Below, piece by piece: positions 22,180 to 33,965 of a DNA stretch of 64,000 nucleotides. The DNA comes from Paraglomus occultum. Its lineage: Eukaryota; Glomeromycota; Glomeromycetes; Paraglomerales; Paraglomeraceae. The notes under the pieces are model-generated. The model was not told the origin of the DNA and did no database searches. It worked only from the letters and a program-made list of their open reading frames with translations. Location of the stretch: positions 1-64,000 of the forward strand of contig CAJVPJ010000028.1 of NCBI GenBank assembly GCA_910592205.1, given 5' to 3'. The translations under genes were made by a program, and so were the position numbers. Position 1 is the stretch's first letter. Every line of letters starts with the position of its first letter.

Positions 22180-25100
22180 ATGGTCAGTCCAACAACTTCA
22201 CAACCCGAGTCTCATGTCGCCCTCGCTCCAGTCGCCAACGTCGATCTGCCTAAACCCCCCGCGAAAACTACTACTCCGGATCACCCGTCTTGCTCCTCTT
22301 CCTCTTCCTCTTCTTCCTCGACTACCGCAGAAATTAATGGTCATGTCTCTGAGAATAAAGATGCTGGCGAAATAAACAAAAAAGAACCCGAACCAGAAAA
22401 CCTTACTAATGAGATCATGGACAAAGAGAACGACAGCGACAAAAAGGATGATAATAGAAAAACTAGTGAGAATTATAGAAATGAAAACGATACGAAAGAA
22501 GATACCGGTACTAAGAGTGAGATTTCTCATAATAACATTCTTACCGATAGTAATACTTCTCAAAAAGATAACATTCCTTCTACAACCTCAAAGTCTGATT
22601 CAAAACTTTCATCACCCCCTTCTCCCATTCCCTCCCCTACATTCTCCACCACCTCTTCTTTTAATTCCGCATCCGATCAATCATCAACGACCCCTAACCC
22701 TACGTCGCCAAAAAACTTCACCTCAGCCCCTATTCCCACCGTTAATGTTTGGGCAATGCGCAAGGCTGCTATGAATGCGAAGGCAAAGAAAGAAGAGAAA
22801 GAGAAAGAAAAGGAAAAGGAGAAGGAACGAGAAGGAAAAGACAAAGAGGGAGATGGAGATCATAGAAAAGCGGGAGAGAATATAAGGAAAGATGGGGATA
22901 GAAATTGTAAAGAGAATGGAATAGTGAACGAATTTGCTGATGGTAGGTTGAAGTTGGGTTGCATGATGATTATGGATGTGGATTATTTGGTCGTGGGGAA
23001 CAGATTAGCCATGAATGAGTTTGGAACTTTAGAGTTGGGTTGACGGGAAGGTAAATGAGTTGGCTTACATTTCACACTAAACAAATAACGCTTATCGGCT
23101 ACCCCGTTGTAGCGTCTTGTGTTTTTATATGGCATGCGAGAAATGTCATTCAATCGTCGCTTTTCTGGATCTTACTCTCATCTCATCACATTTCTCTTCT
23201 ATTTTCTAATCCTTATTGTGGCCGTTAATCCATCTGATCCCTCCCCTCGTCAAAACAGAAACAAAACGATTTACGAAGAAAAATTCTAAAAAATCAAAAC
23301 CTGCTCCAATACTACCACCGTTAGAGGATCAAAGTAGTTGGCCTGCTCCGGCCGAGGTATTGATTAAAGATAAAGCAAAAGAAGCAAGTGAGCTAGCGGA
23401 GAAAAAGAATGATACCGGGAAGAAAGAGGAAGGGAGCAGTCCGAAAAGAGGTGAGTTAACAGTAGACAGCGTGAACAAAAGGAGAAAGATATGATTAGGT
23501 CATATAACGAAATTGGGCAGGATTGGAGATATATTGGGTCATGGGAAAAGTGTCAAGAAAGAACTAATAGATGGAAGCAGAAGTTTAGGAAATAAAGAGG
23601 TGAAGGTAATTTCATATAACAATAGAAGAATGAAAGACGTACGCTATGTAGCGATAGTGATTGCAGATAGTTCACGTACAGGCTGTGTTTGCAGCAGGTG
23701 CAATAATAATGACAAAATTATAATAACGACATAAGTTTTACTGATAGGCAACTGCTGCAATTGCTACACTTACGTTCACAAGCGTGCTCCCGACATTCTT
23801 GCTGGGCTACAACTACAACATTTCCAACGCTTGCTCAAACTGCTCACATTTACATTCCTTTTTCAATTCGATTTCCCCTTCTAATCTAGGCAAGGGCAAA
23901 TGGATTCCAATTCCAGCAACGATTACTCATACAACTCCGCTTCCGACTCACCATCACGGATACAAGCATCGACGCCGTAGCGAAGATACAATCACACTTT
24001 CGCACAATAGACGTGATAGATATTCACAATATGACGATGTTAATGGCCGAGATGGTCGAGAGGGTAGATGGGACAAAGAGGGAAAGGAAGGCCGAGGCTG
24101 GGATAGAGAGGGACGAAGAGGAAGAGGAGGAGAAGGAGGAGAAAGCAGTGGACGAGAGAATGGAAGAGAAAATGGAAGAGAAGGGAATAATGGAGAAGGG
24201 AACGGGAACGGCCATGGACATGGTACAACGACAGGTCATAGAAGAAGAGCCTCAGTACCACCATCCGCGAGCGGACAGTATGCCAGGAGATATTTGCATA
24301 ATTCGGACGGAAATGGGCAAGTTTCCGGCCATGCCAATAGTAATATGTATCGTGGTCGGAGAACTGGTCGAGGTTTGTTTCTTCTTTCTTGACTACACAG
24401 TTACGAGTAAGAAATTTATCTCTTTTGTGGTTTACTTATCCGAAAAAGATAAATTTTGAATCATAACCAACAATGGACTAAATTAGAGCGTGTCGAGTGC
24501 TTGTTATCTATTGAGATAGGATGTTAGATACAAATAGTGCAGTCTCTTAATAAGCGCTTGTTTCTCAATTTTTCATTTATTTGCATACTTTTGTCTACCA
24601 TTATAGGTCGTTCATACGGATCCCGTGGCCCACCGCGCTCCGCTAGCGCTCTCTATTCTCCTGGATATCCTCAGACATATAATGTCTTTCCCAGCGCCAA
24701 AATGCCTGTCGTGATTGATGTTGATTTATTGAAATACTACATTCTCCAACAAGTGTAAGGATAATGAATTTAATATTCTATGTTTACTGTTGTAATTGTA
24801 CAGCCGATGTTCGAGTTTGTTTGTATTTAACTATGCGCTTGTGTTTAGAACTTCGTTGGTTTTGGAGAGCGGAAGGGTAAATGACAGTGGAAGACTAGAT
24901 ATATTAATGAACGAATTTATCGGTGTTTTGTAGGGAATATTATTTCAGCGTAGAAAACCTTTGTAAAGATATATTCTTACGGACTAATGTATGAGTCATG
25001 ATTGTTATTTTGATGGTCATATTGCTGCTGATGCTTATAACGCTTTAACATGAGCTAGTTGATGGTTATAACCGACTAATAATAATTATTAAATTCTCCT

Positions 25101-25432
25101 GATAGATGGACTTAGAAGGATACGTCGATGTATCGTTATTAGCAGGATTCAATAGAGTAAAGAATCTGACGACAGATGAGGCTCTCGTTCGTGAGGTATT
25201 TAATGAATACAATCAGCACCAATAATAATCGTACATCTACTAAGTGACATATATGTACCCGTAGGCTTTGCTTTATAGTCATATATTGGAAGTCAATGGG
25301 GATAAAGTCAGAAAGAGAGAGGGCTGGGACTTTTGGTTGTTATCGAAGCAGGTAAATGGGCGTCAAACTACTGATATTAATATTGATATTGATCATCAAA
25401 ATTGTGCAACATTGCTTAATGAGATTAAATGA
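22180..25432 (+). CDS. La-motif RNA-binding protein (Slf1/Sro9, LARP1-type)
   Basis: Seven exons (22180-22942, 23259-23450, 23890-24372, 24607-24754, 24934-24988, 25106-25195, 25265-25432) join in phase to 632 residues, starting ACCATGG. The N-terminal half is Ser/Pro/Thr/Lys-rich disorder with a KEKEKEKEKE charged repeat. Fungal LARP landmarks are PTVNVWAMRKAAM, QSSWPAPAEVL and KGKWIPIP. An Arg/Gly-rich segment (about 340-475) may bind RNA. The La module is at about 515-625: DLLKYYILQQVEYYFSVENL, DIFLRTNMDLEGYVDVSLLA and EGWDFWLLSKQ. Slf1/Sro9 proteins bind mRNAs and polysomes in the cytoplasm. The stop assumes no splicing at CAG|GTAAAT near 25350. A further exon there would change only the C-terminus. 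Confidence 0.9.
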
Positions 25433-27037
25433 ATTTGTGCGACTTAAGTTTAATCCTTACAAGTGTGAAGTGTCATAATTATTGCTCCACATACTGCATT
25501 TATTCAGAAAATATATATTAATATGCTTGTTCACTAAATTTGTGACATATTTTTAATTTCACTACAATTATCATTAAAAAATTGTTGTAAAATGGGGCAG
25601 ACTGCAACAAAACCAGACAAAGTGAACATATAATAATTGTTGATAGAAGTATTTCCAACACTAATGCCTCAAATAATACATGACAGAGAGGGGTTTAATA
25701 TGTTGTTGACCTCGATATAAAGAAGTCAACGGGACGGAGATTTTTCTTCACTATATCGAAACTTCACTAGTAACAGTATAATAATAAATGGCCAAACGTT
25801 ATTTTCACTTTACTGTTCGCTGACGATTAATATAATACTGCTGAAGGATTTATTCAATCACTCGCAAAAAAGAAAGAAATTATAACACGACTAAACGACG
25901 CTCTCTGGTGTCGATGCTTAACGTCTTCTGTATTGATTTAGTTAATGGTTGTGAACAAACATATCCAAAACGCTCTGTTTTCTTGAAGCAATCCTTTAAT
26001 TTGCTTATTAGTATTTAGATCAAGTGACAGCCATTTTACCCTATCATGTACAATATTTGTACAGTGCTGTCTCAAAAGTCACGGACCACCCCTTCGATTA
26101 TTAATTAATTAACGACCAGCATGGAATTTATACCATTGTTAGCACACATTCCAGCCAACGTTTCTGCAAAATTTTATCATAGGTTACATAGCAAACTCAC
26201 TTAGAGCACGTTTGCAAAAATAGGTAAATGGAATTTTGCGATATAAACGTTTAGATTGCACCAAAAAATAACATCTCATAAATTTACATAAGCGCTACAA
26301 AATACAAAAAAGTTTTTTATTTAACACATATTCAAGCATAATTGAATGTAAACAATTGCAATACTTATCTGCATAGTCTTTAGCCTTTTAACTTTTACTC
26401 TGTTTTCCATACTTAAAATAAAGAGTTTGATATATACCAATCGGGATGTTTCCTGGCAGTAACCCGACTATTGTATCCTGCTTCATAAATGCTTTTAGGT
26501 TTTAGACTTATACATGTATACCTGTAACAGGATTCAATTTGATATAATGTAACAATCTCAGCTTTATTGACGCAGAGATGAGGACAATAATTCTCTTTGA
26601 AAATTATGGCTTTCCTTTTTTTTGTATATGGGAATGTGCCACAACCTGGCTGTCATCGATCTATTACTTTCTTTGTATGTAATTTTATTCCAAGCACATA
26701 TCGTAGATACGCTTGGTTCATCCATAGTTCGCATTTATCATTCCAGTTTGCGGTAGACTGCAGGTTGCCTATCTCACAAATTATTCGCGCGCGTGGGTTT
26801 CCCTATTTAAATAAATATTAATTAACAGTATTCGACGCATTAAAATACAGTTACATTCATATTTACCGGCGGAGGATCAGGATACGACACGCGATAGAAA
26901 CATTATTATCTTGAATTGCATAATATTCTATTTTCAACATCGTCTTAATGTTGTTTCAGGTTTAAGACACTTAAAGCGGGAAATCGAAGAAAATCGAATG
27001 AATAATTCAACACAAACAAGCATGGATATTTGGGCGC
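25433..27037. other. AT-rich spacer
   Basis: No gene supported. Frames at 26597-26821 and elsewhere lack motifs. Confidence 0.4.
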
Positions 27038-27281
27038 ACTGATCTATCAAAAAGGCGGTTATCGTCATGGTTACACAAATTGCTTTTTTTGCATAGACGT
27101 GTTCTCAGAAGTCCCCTCTACATATCCTGGCCTGGTAGTTTTCATCATGTACATTAGTAAAACCTTACTCTACAACAGTTTGAAGTTGAGTAATACTGGT
27201 TGTTTCCATACAGTCAAATCTTTGCATCCAAATTTATCAATGATCGTCATCATGCGATAACCGTCTTTTTGATAGATCAGT
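27038..27281. repeat. Inverted repeat, 27-bp arms, 190-bp centre
   Basis: Arms 27038-27064 and 27255-27281 are reverse complements with one mismatch (GGCGG against GACGG). GGGC and GCCC lie just outside. Each arm reads ALIYQK(G/D)GYR on its coding strand, so the arms may be inverted copies of a coding fragment, or the ends of a small non-autonomous element. No clear target duplication was found. Confidence 0.6.
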
Positions 27282-27489
27282 GCCCATTTATTTAGAAAAT
27301 TTTCCAGCCATTTGCCGACTTATCGAGTCTGCCTATGTACTCTACTACTGAATGGCTTCTAAATTTGGATAAACTGTTTCATAACCGCCAGACCCGATCT
27401 AATTTAAACATGCGACACACACGATTTACGTTTACACGTGAAATATTACCTGATGAAAATCAAATGACGATAATGGATTGTTTTGTTCG

Positions 27490-28460
27490 TCAACCCCGTT
27501 CGAGTGTTACATGTGTTACTTCGTTTATTCTCGATTCTAAAAGTTCTGCTGTATGCGTGCATCCATGGCGTAATAATGTTATCTCTTGTATGTTTGTTAA
27601 TAGAGAACATTCAATACATTGAAGATACGCATCATTTTCGTCATTCGTGTTCTTCCATGATTCCATCATGAATGAATCCAATGACTTGTTGCCCGCAGTC
27701 CAGTCAAGAAGTCGTGGTGCTTTACATTCATAACAGAATGCAGTTATAATCGACATGCACACACCGCCAGACATAATCCATATTCGTCATATTCAGCTTG
27801 CTTTGTATGTAAATCCGATAGTAACTCAAACATCCGTGGTAAGAATATCCGGATCTTATCACATAACTAGTGGAAATGATACATAATAACAAGTCAATAA
27901 TCATTTAAACCATTTAATAAACATGGCGCATAAGTGAATTGTTTACCTCGGCATAATATAATCATCTGTCTCGTCTGTTAGAATCAATTTAACATCAGCA
28001 TTAGCAGGTAGACCATACAAGTATCCGCGTCCATCTCCATTATATCGCCAATACAACCGTATGGAATATACACATGATTTGCAGAGTTTGTTTGTAATTG
28101 AGATTTCTTAATAAACTCGTCGAGTTGCTAGTCCATCCATCCATCCATTGGACAGTTGTTTATAATCGCAAATGCACCACACGGGACTACATCGGAGTAT
28201 TCCGCATGAGCATATCGAGAGTAACAATAGTAGTAATATACTCGGTAATCCCTTATCTCCTCAAGCCATTTGGCATATCGTCTAAATTGCCTGACATTAT
28301 TATTGTACTTGTGTGTTGGAAGTGAGTATATTCTAGCAAACTCATTCACAAGTGTTGGTGTACGTTCTTTGTCACTTCCAAGAAATATCAGCATTTTTAT
28401 GTAATCATTGTGAACAGCATAATAAACGCCGCCAATTTTATTTTGGTAAATTTGTGAGTA
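27490..28460 (-). pseudogene. Decayed N-terminal parts of a tyrosine-kinase-like gene
   Basis: Two minus-strand blocks. The upstream block (28128-28460) encodes LVNEFARIYSLPTH and other segments nearly matching the intact N-terminus of the kinase pseudogene at 49.2-50.8 kb (LVSEFARIYSLPTHDH), but lacks about 20 residues and shifts frame through the Cys-rich part. The downstream block (27490-27774) encodes CYECKAPRLLDWTAGNKSLD and a following helical segment, resembling the Cys-motif/linker that precedes the kinase domain in such fungal genes. No catalytic domain remains. Between them a frame reads GRGYLYGLPANADVKLILTD with no identified family. Confidence 0.65.
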
Positions 28461-29344
28461 AGTACACCATTCTCAAGTCCCAAGTTATGTTAACTTTCCA
28501 AGGAAGTTGTCAAATTACTGGGTTATTAACAGTTAACGACATAGTCGAATCATCAAGTGAACAAATCTTGTGAGGTTATCGTTATGTGTGTCAGCGTCAC
28601 TCACATGACGGTTAGTGTGTTTGATTGCAAATAAACGAGTTGTTTTTTATTATCCAGTGTGTTCAATCATTATCGCTCATTCACACACTATTGTAAATAA
28701 TCGAGTATTTTTTATATTCTGGAATATTAATGATTCATTCTCTAATAAATATCGGTATTAATTACGAACCGCTAATACATATATCGATAAGGGTTCGCAA
28801 AATTTAGCGGTCCTTGGGTAACGCTTAAGACGCTCTTTCTCATCCAAATGTTGTAATAAAAATTGACATCGATGATACGAACTGCTTCTTCTAGTATATT
28901 CCAATACCAATGTTCCAGCGTTATCTTAACCAAAACTAGCTGTTAATCTAATTTTCGTTGCTGGTATATCGGCAACAAACCCTTTCAACAACAACGCACA
29001 AGAATAGAATTATTATCAAGACAAAAGTAATAATATTCCTTAATTGAAGAGTGTATTGATTATTAAAGGCGATAAAATTCGACGCGTCTAATTTATACTC
29101 GCTATCCAATTAACAATCGTAGGCGATGGAATTTAATTTATTTCACTAACGATTATATATAATATTATTAATCGACTTGGCAGCGCGAAAATTGTCTTCC
29201 AAAAACGTCACCAAATTAGAGTAGTCATTAAGCATGATCACCTTTGAAATTGTTTGTAATAGACTGGTTTTGCTTCGGTTCTTTCGTGGAAGGTTCTTAT
29301 TTTAACCCAACATGTCGCTTAAATTAGGCACATAAGCATTTTAT
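28461..29344. other. AT-rich spacer
   Basis: No gene or convincing repeat. It separates the kinase remnant from the mariner remnant. Confidence 0.4.
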
Positions 29345-29640
29345 TTTTCCGATGAAACAAGGTCTAAATTTGCGGTGAACCATAACTCACGTTTTGGGCC
29401 GCATATATTTATAAATCGTCACTTATATGCCGCGAAATTCTCAATGATAATGCAGATAGCTTGTTGGAGTTATCGCTGGAACAATGACCCGAAACATACT
29501 TGCCATCAAATTCAAAGTGACTTGAAATTCGGCTTCCAACGTCCCGGTCTTTTTGCAGCCCGAATCTTTAATTCAATCGAGAACATTTTGAGATTTCTCA
29601 TATCACTTTTACGAGACGAATGGGGTCGTCATCATTAGCA
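29345..29640 (+). pseudogene. Tc1/mariner transposase fragment
   Basis: One frame shows a FSDETRSKF-like segment at the start, the context of the second catalytic Asp in Tc1 transposases. WNNDPKHT follows, matching the DNDPKHT signature, and then FNSIENILRFL, a worn NPIENLW motif. Everything upstream (DNA-binding domain, first Asp) is missing and no terminal repeats were seen. It is a relic. Confidence 0.6.
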
Positions 29641-29699
29641 GTATTAATAACATTAATAACATAAAGATCGGGTACTGAAGCTGAAGGATACCAGATATT

Positions 29700-29841
29700 G
29701 AATAATCGGGTCCGGTTCATTTCACCGACAATCATTTCGCCAGCATTATTTTGAAATTATCCTTTTTGGTAGTTTTTGTCGGTGAAATGTACCTGTCGGC
29801 GAAATGATTGTCGGTGAAATGAATGCCTCCCGAATAATCGG
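29700..29841. mobile_element. Small inverted-repeat element (MITE) with 10-bp flanking repeats
   Basis: Arms 29716-29741 and 29798-29823 are perfect 26-bp reverse complements. A third partial copy of GTCGGTGAAATG lies at about 29778-29789. GAATAATCGG occurs directly outside on both sides (29700-29709 and 29832-29841), as expected for a 9-10 bp target duplication, which points to Mutator-like (MULE) or related transposases. The element is only about 120 bp and non-coding. The outermost few bases of the two ends are not complementary. Confidence 0.75.
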
Positions 29842-30389
29842 TAAAATTTCTAGCTGTAACGTCACTTTTTGCCTGGGCAGTTCAAGTATTTATTAAGAGT
29901 AAAGTAATGGCGAAAATAAAATTTCTCAACTCGCATCAAATAATTTTCACTTCATCCACTTTTGTTATAGCGCACTTCATTTATTCTGAAATTATTCGAT
30001 GCACGAACGCTTTCTATATTTGTCTTGAAAATAACAGCAAGCTATATAATGCTTATGTTATGATAAGCAGACATCGTTGTCTATCTACAATTCTATGACA
30101 AAAAAGTTGAACAAGAGAAAAAAAGCCAATAAGTTTTCGTTCGAGGAAAAAGTCTGAAATGTTAAAGGGTCCAGTGTGTAGGATTCAAGATAACTTTGCG
30201 TGATGAATATTTGATTGTTTGAGAAGCAGTATTAGAAAAATAAACGATAATCTGTTCAACGACTATGTGAGATGGTGTAGAAATTAAAATGACAAATATA
30301 CTTTTATGTAGGTGAAACCCAATTAAATTACTTTTTCAATCTTCAATCAATGATTCTAACATCGTGTGCACTAGTTCGAACGAAGGATC
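29842..30389. other. Spacer downstream of the hydroxylase-like gene
   Basis: AT-rich, no gene seen. I looked for a further exon of the hydroxylase-like gene here and found none convincing. Confidence 0.4.
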
Positions 30390-31903
30390 CTAAAAGATAC
30401 CTCCTAAAATCCCGTAATATTTCTTCTTGCTCTTTCCATGATGACACTCAAAATGCTCTATTTTCATTAGTTGCAAATGTTCATTCTCTACAGTGGCATG
30501 ATGAAAGTAGTAATGGAGAAGTTCGTGCGTTATGTAGCCGAGCATCATTCCAGAAATAAGCCCATGGGCCATGGAACGCGGAAGGAGAATGTAGGCCAGG
30601 CGAAGAAAAGGTTGGAAGAAAATGGCACCGATGATAGGCGGCGTTACGAGGTGGTTTCTGACAAGTCATGTAAGAATGTAGATGGGTTAATTACTTGTTT
30701 TTTGACACATGCAATCCCCCCCCCCCCCCCCCCCCATTTCTCATTTTAAAATACTCACTTGTCCGTTGGAACCAACGAATGTATTCCTTTTGCCGCAAAA
30801 TGGCATATTATTGCTAACGTATCCTCTTCCTTTCTCTCCTTCTCCCACCATTCGAACGCTTTATACGCATTCCTTTCCACAATGATCCAGACATATACTC
30901 CAGCCAATACTGCAGCCAACACCAAACTTCCTAGTCCTTCCCTGGCTAGCTTGTAATGATAGCCCATCCACGGAACCCAGATCAACAAGACGATATACCA
31001 CGGAGCGGTAGAGAGAAATTCCAGGTATGGATTGCGGAACAGACGGATCGGAAATGGAAGACATGTAGGGTTTCTGAGAAGAGAAAGATACTGTGATTTT
31101 GTTATGGAAGACGAGAGGAGTTGTGGGACTAGCGGCGCGGAGAAATCGAAGAAAGGGACGGGAGAGGTTGGATGGGGTGATCCTGGAGAATTGCGAGACA
31201 AATTAACTGAATTGAGCGTGGAAGTTTGCATGGGAGATCCGAATGAACTATCGTTTGTTGGTGTTAGGAAGACTGGAGAAACTGATGAACTGTGAAAGGT
31301 TAAAGATCCTTGGTTTGGTGTGTAGTATTGAGTGATATTGTAGGGAGTGCTGGTATTACTACCCGAAAAGCCGTTTGTTTGTATTTCTCTACTTGGAGAT
31401 GCTTCAAACGCGATGCTATCACGAATAGCGCCTCCGTCATATTCGGTTTTGACGTTTGACGCTGCGCTGTGGATTTTCTCCTCCATACGACCATCAGCAT
31501 TGCGTATTCTGATCTCGATTTCATTAATAAGATTAGAAATACCGCTCTGACGAGTAAGATTGGTTTCGTTATCCAGTTTCTCTTGGGTCTTTTCTGTATG
31601 CTCTTCTTTCAACTCGTTCTCTCTTTCCTCTTCTTCATGCGCACTGTCGACCACCTCGCCTATACACAGTTCTGCTAGTACTTCGTATGCCATTTCAGAA
31701 TGTGCATGTGACGAAAGGTCAGCCATTATATCCGTCACGTCTTTTCCGCCCCAACGTTGTATTAAATGCTCACCGCCAGGGTGGTCGGCTGCAAACTCGG
31801 TCAGGTCATATACTTTGTTGCTATGGATGAGCCAAAGGTCGGAGGGAATGTTGTGTTTGGAGACTTCTTCATGAGTGTATTTTCTTGTTATTCGGGCAGG
31901 CAT
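30390..31903 (-). CDS. Cytochrome b5 / fatty acid hydroxylase-like protein (Scs7/FA2H family), divergent
   Basis: Two exons (30759-31903, 30390-30657) join in phase to 470 residues. Cytochrome b5 domain about 8-78, with heme ligands in HPGG (41-44) and His66/68. A long Ser/Thr-rich linker (about 85-270) is unusual. Membrane segments follow (YIVLLIWVPWMGY; GSLVLAAVLAGVYVWIIV) with the Scs7 core. The two C-terminal histidine clusters remain (ELLHYYFHH; EHFECHH). The first box, LHRxLFH in relatives, is replaced by AYKAFEWWEKE, and the second (HxxxHGxHH) is reduced to HFAAKGIHS. Scs7/FA2H alpha-hydroxylates sphingolipid fatty acids in the ER and needs all these His to hold two irons. The sequence therefore suggests a lost or altered activity. 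The intron contains a run of 20 C (30716-30735). Confidence 0.85.
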
Positions 31904-33965
31904 GACGTGGTCAAGTTGGTTGGTTCGATAAAGAGGTTATGGAAGTAGCAATAGTTTATTTTTCTAATAGTCTGTCCACACTGTTTATATTGGTTTTCGT
32001 GTTGTTTTATAATAAATGGGAGCTTTATTAAAGATTATTATGTTTCGGTATAGAAGGACGCGTTTTATGTCTATGCCATAAGATCCAATGTTTGTAGTAA
32101 AGAATTGCTCGTTTACGCACTATCCTCTGCTGAATTGCTATTGAAGAGAATGGGAGAAGAGAAGCGGTGTTATCAGCAAATATATACTCCCAAGAAGTCG
32201 TGTTAAATTTAATAATAATATTAATATTTCAATATAAATAAAGTTAATTTGGTGTAACCAATCAATTGTTATTCGCCGCACTGCTTTGCAAATTATATTA
32301 TGAGGCATGCGGCACAAACTTTCAGTGGTTCAAAAGTCTCTTTCCATATTGGGTTCTCATTTCGATAATCCACAAGTTCACTCTTAAATATCGCTTTGAT
32401 ACAAATATTTGCGCATGACTTCTAACCTTAATTTACAGCGGTTCATTATAACAATAATACGTGAATGTAACACCTGAGGGTCGTGTGATAGGAACCTGGA
32501 CTCTGAACACTTTTATCCGGAATTCCGTACTTACTCTACATGTTAATAATATCTGATGCCCGATAAAGTGCTTTGCACGGCAGTATCAAACTATCGATCA
32601 TGATTTTTATGACAAGTTTGGATCAAGACCAAAACATATGTTTTATTATCCATCGTTTAACAATCAGAAAGACAACATGCGCGTCAAATATTGTACCGAA
32701 TTTAAAAACGTTCGTTATTTCTGGATTTTGAACTGCCTTTTCGCATTTGGGTTGATCACTAAAGCGCCTTATTATCATAAAAGGTAAGGACGTTGTTGTT
32801 TTATCGCCCAACAGCGTCAGTCTTTTTCGTCGCATATTAACGTCTTTGAAAAATCTGATTGCAGCATGCATGTATAAGAAATCCAGAGAGCAATACCGGT
32901 CGCGCCAGCTCTAATTGAATTGGGGACATGTTACAGTCAATGTTATGACAATACTCTCAAATTCAATATAAAACAAAGCTACGGACCGTCAAACACGCAT
33001 TAGAGTACATTAATTTGCCTTTGGTACTACTTAGAAACGTTCCAACGCAAGGTTACTAGAAATAAAAAAAGTTTATTATTCGCAAAATAGACTTTACTAA
33101 TCCAATAGTCCTGTTCAAAAAACTCTGATAGCCAAACGTATGTAAACCGTAGCAGACATTTACGGCCTAAAATAGAGTCGCGTATTGTCAATATGCGGAC
33201 GTGACTGGACTTAACTCTATGTGCAAACAAGGCTAATAATATTCTACATACATGCATACATACTAATATAATAATAACTGTCATAATAAATAGATTGCTG
33301 ATATTAATATCGACCCAATGCATACTAATACAGCTTCTCCACAACTCGTAAGCCACGCATTCTTGGCGTATACTAAATGTGTCAAATGGTTACTGCGAAA
33401 AGATTATGGTTATCCCGAAAAATGAGTGAATATATATTTCCTGTATATAAACTACGTCTGTCTTTAGACCTATGACTCGCCGGGATTTGAAGATACAATA
33501 CTGTTGAGTTAAAGTCGATAACCTGCTATCTTTTCAACAATTGAATCCCGGCCAGAACATCAATTATCTACAAACTTGTAACACCGACTTGTTAAAATTG
33601 TAATCAAGTCCTCGCGATAGTTAAAATTGTAATCTACTACATATAGTGAACTCGTTACTGGTAATATCTCAGTGTTAATTTATGACTTTGTACGATGCAT
33701 TCTGAATTCGCTGAAATCATCAAATTTTATTTGTTTGAAGTCTATTTGTATTATGTTCGCATACCGTGTTTATAGAATTAACTTTTTTACGTTGATATTT
33801 ATCTCTGTTGGTAAAATACATACAACTATTCAAATCTTGACAACGTCCCAGCGTTCATGTCAATCCGCACTACTACAACTGCAAAAAAAAAGATACACAG
33901 CTTTTAAAAGTAAATGAGGAAGAAAGGCTGAAGTAAATAATGTGAGATAAGCCAGAAAAACCCTA
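31904..33965. other. Spacer with a 74-nt palindromic stretch
   Basis: No gene supported. A 9-bp perfect stem (GCCGGGATT at 33479-33487, AATCCCGGC at 33544-33552) encloses 56 nt. Confidence 0.4.

Noticed and set aside
24013-24459. 148-codon plus-strand frame rich in Glu and Arg
   Set aside because: It overlaps the Arg/Gly-rich exon of the La-motif gene in another frame. Splicing phase supports the other frame.
33479-33552. tRNA gene
   Set aside because: It has the right length and a good acceptor-like stem, but the internal arms do not pair on either strand. Kept only as a structural observation.
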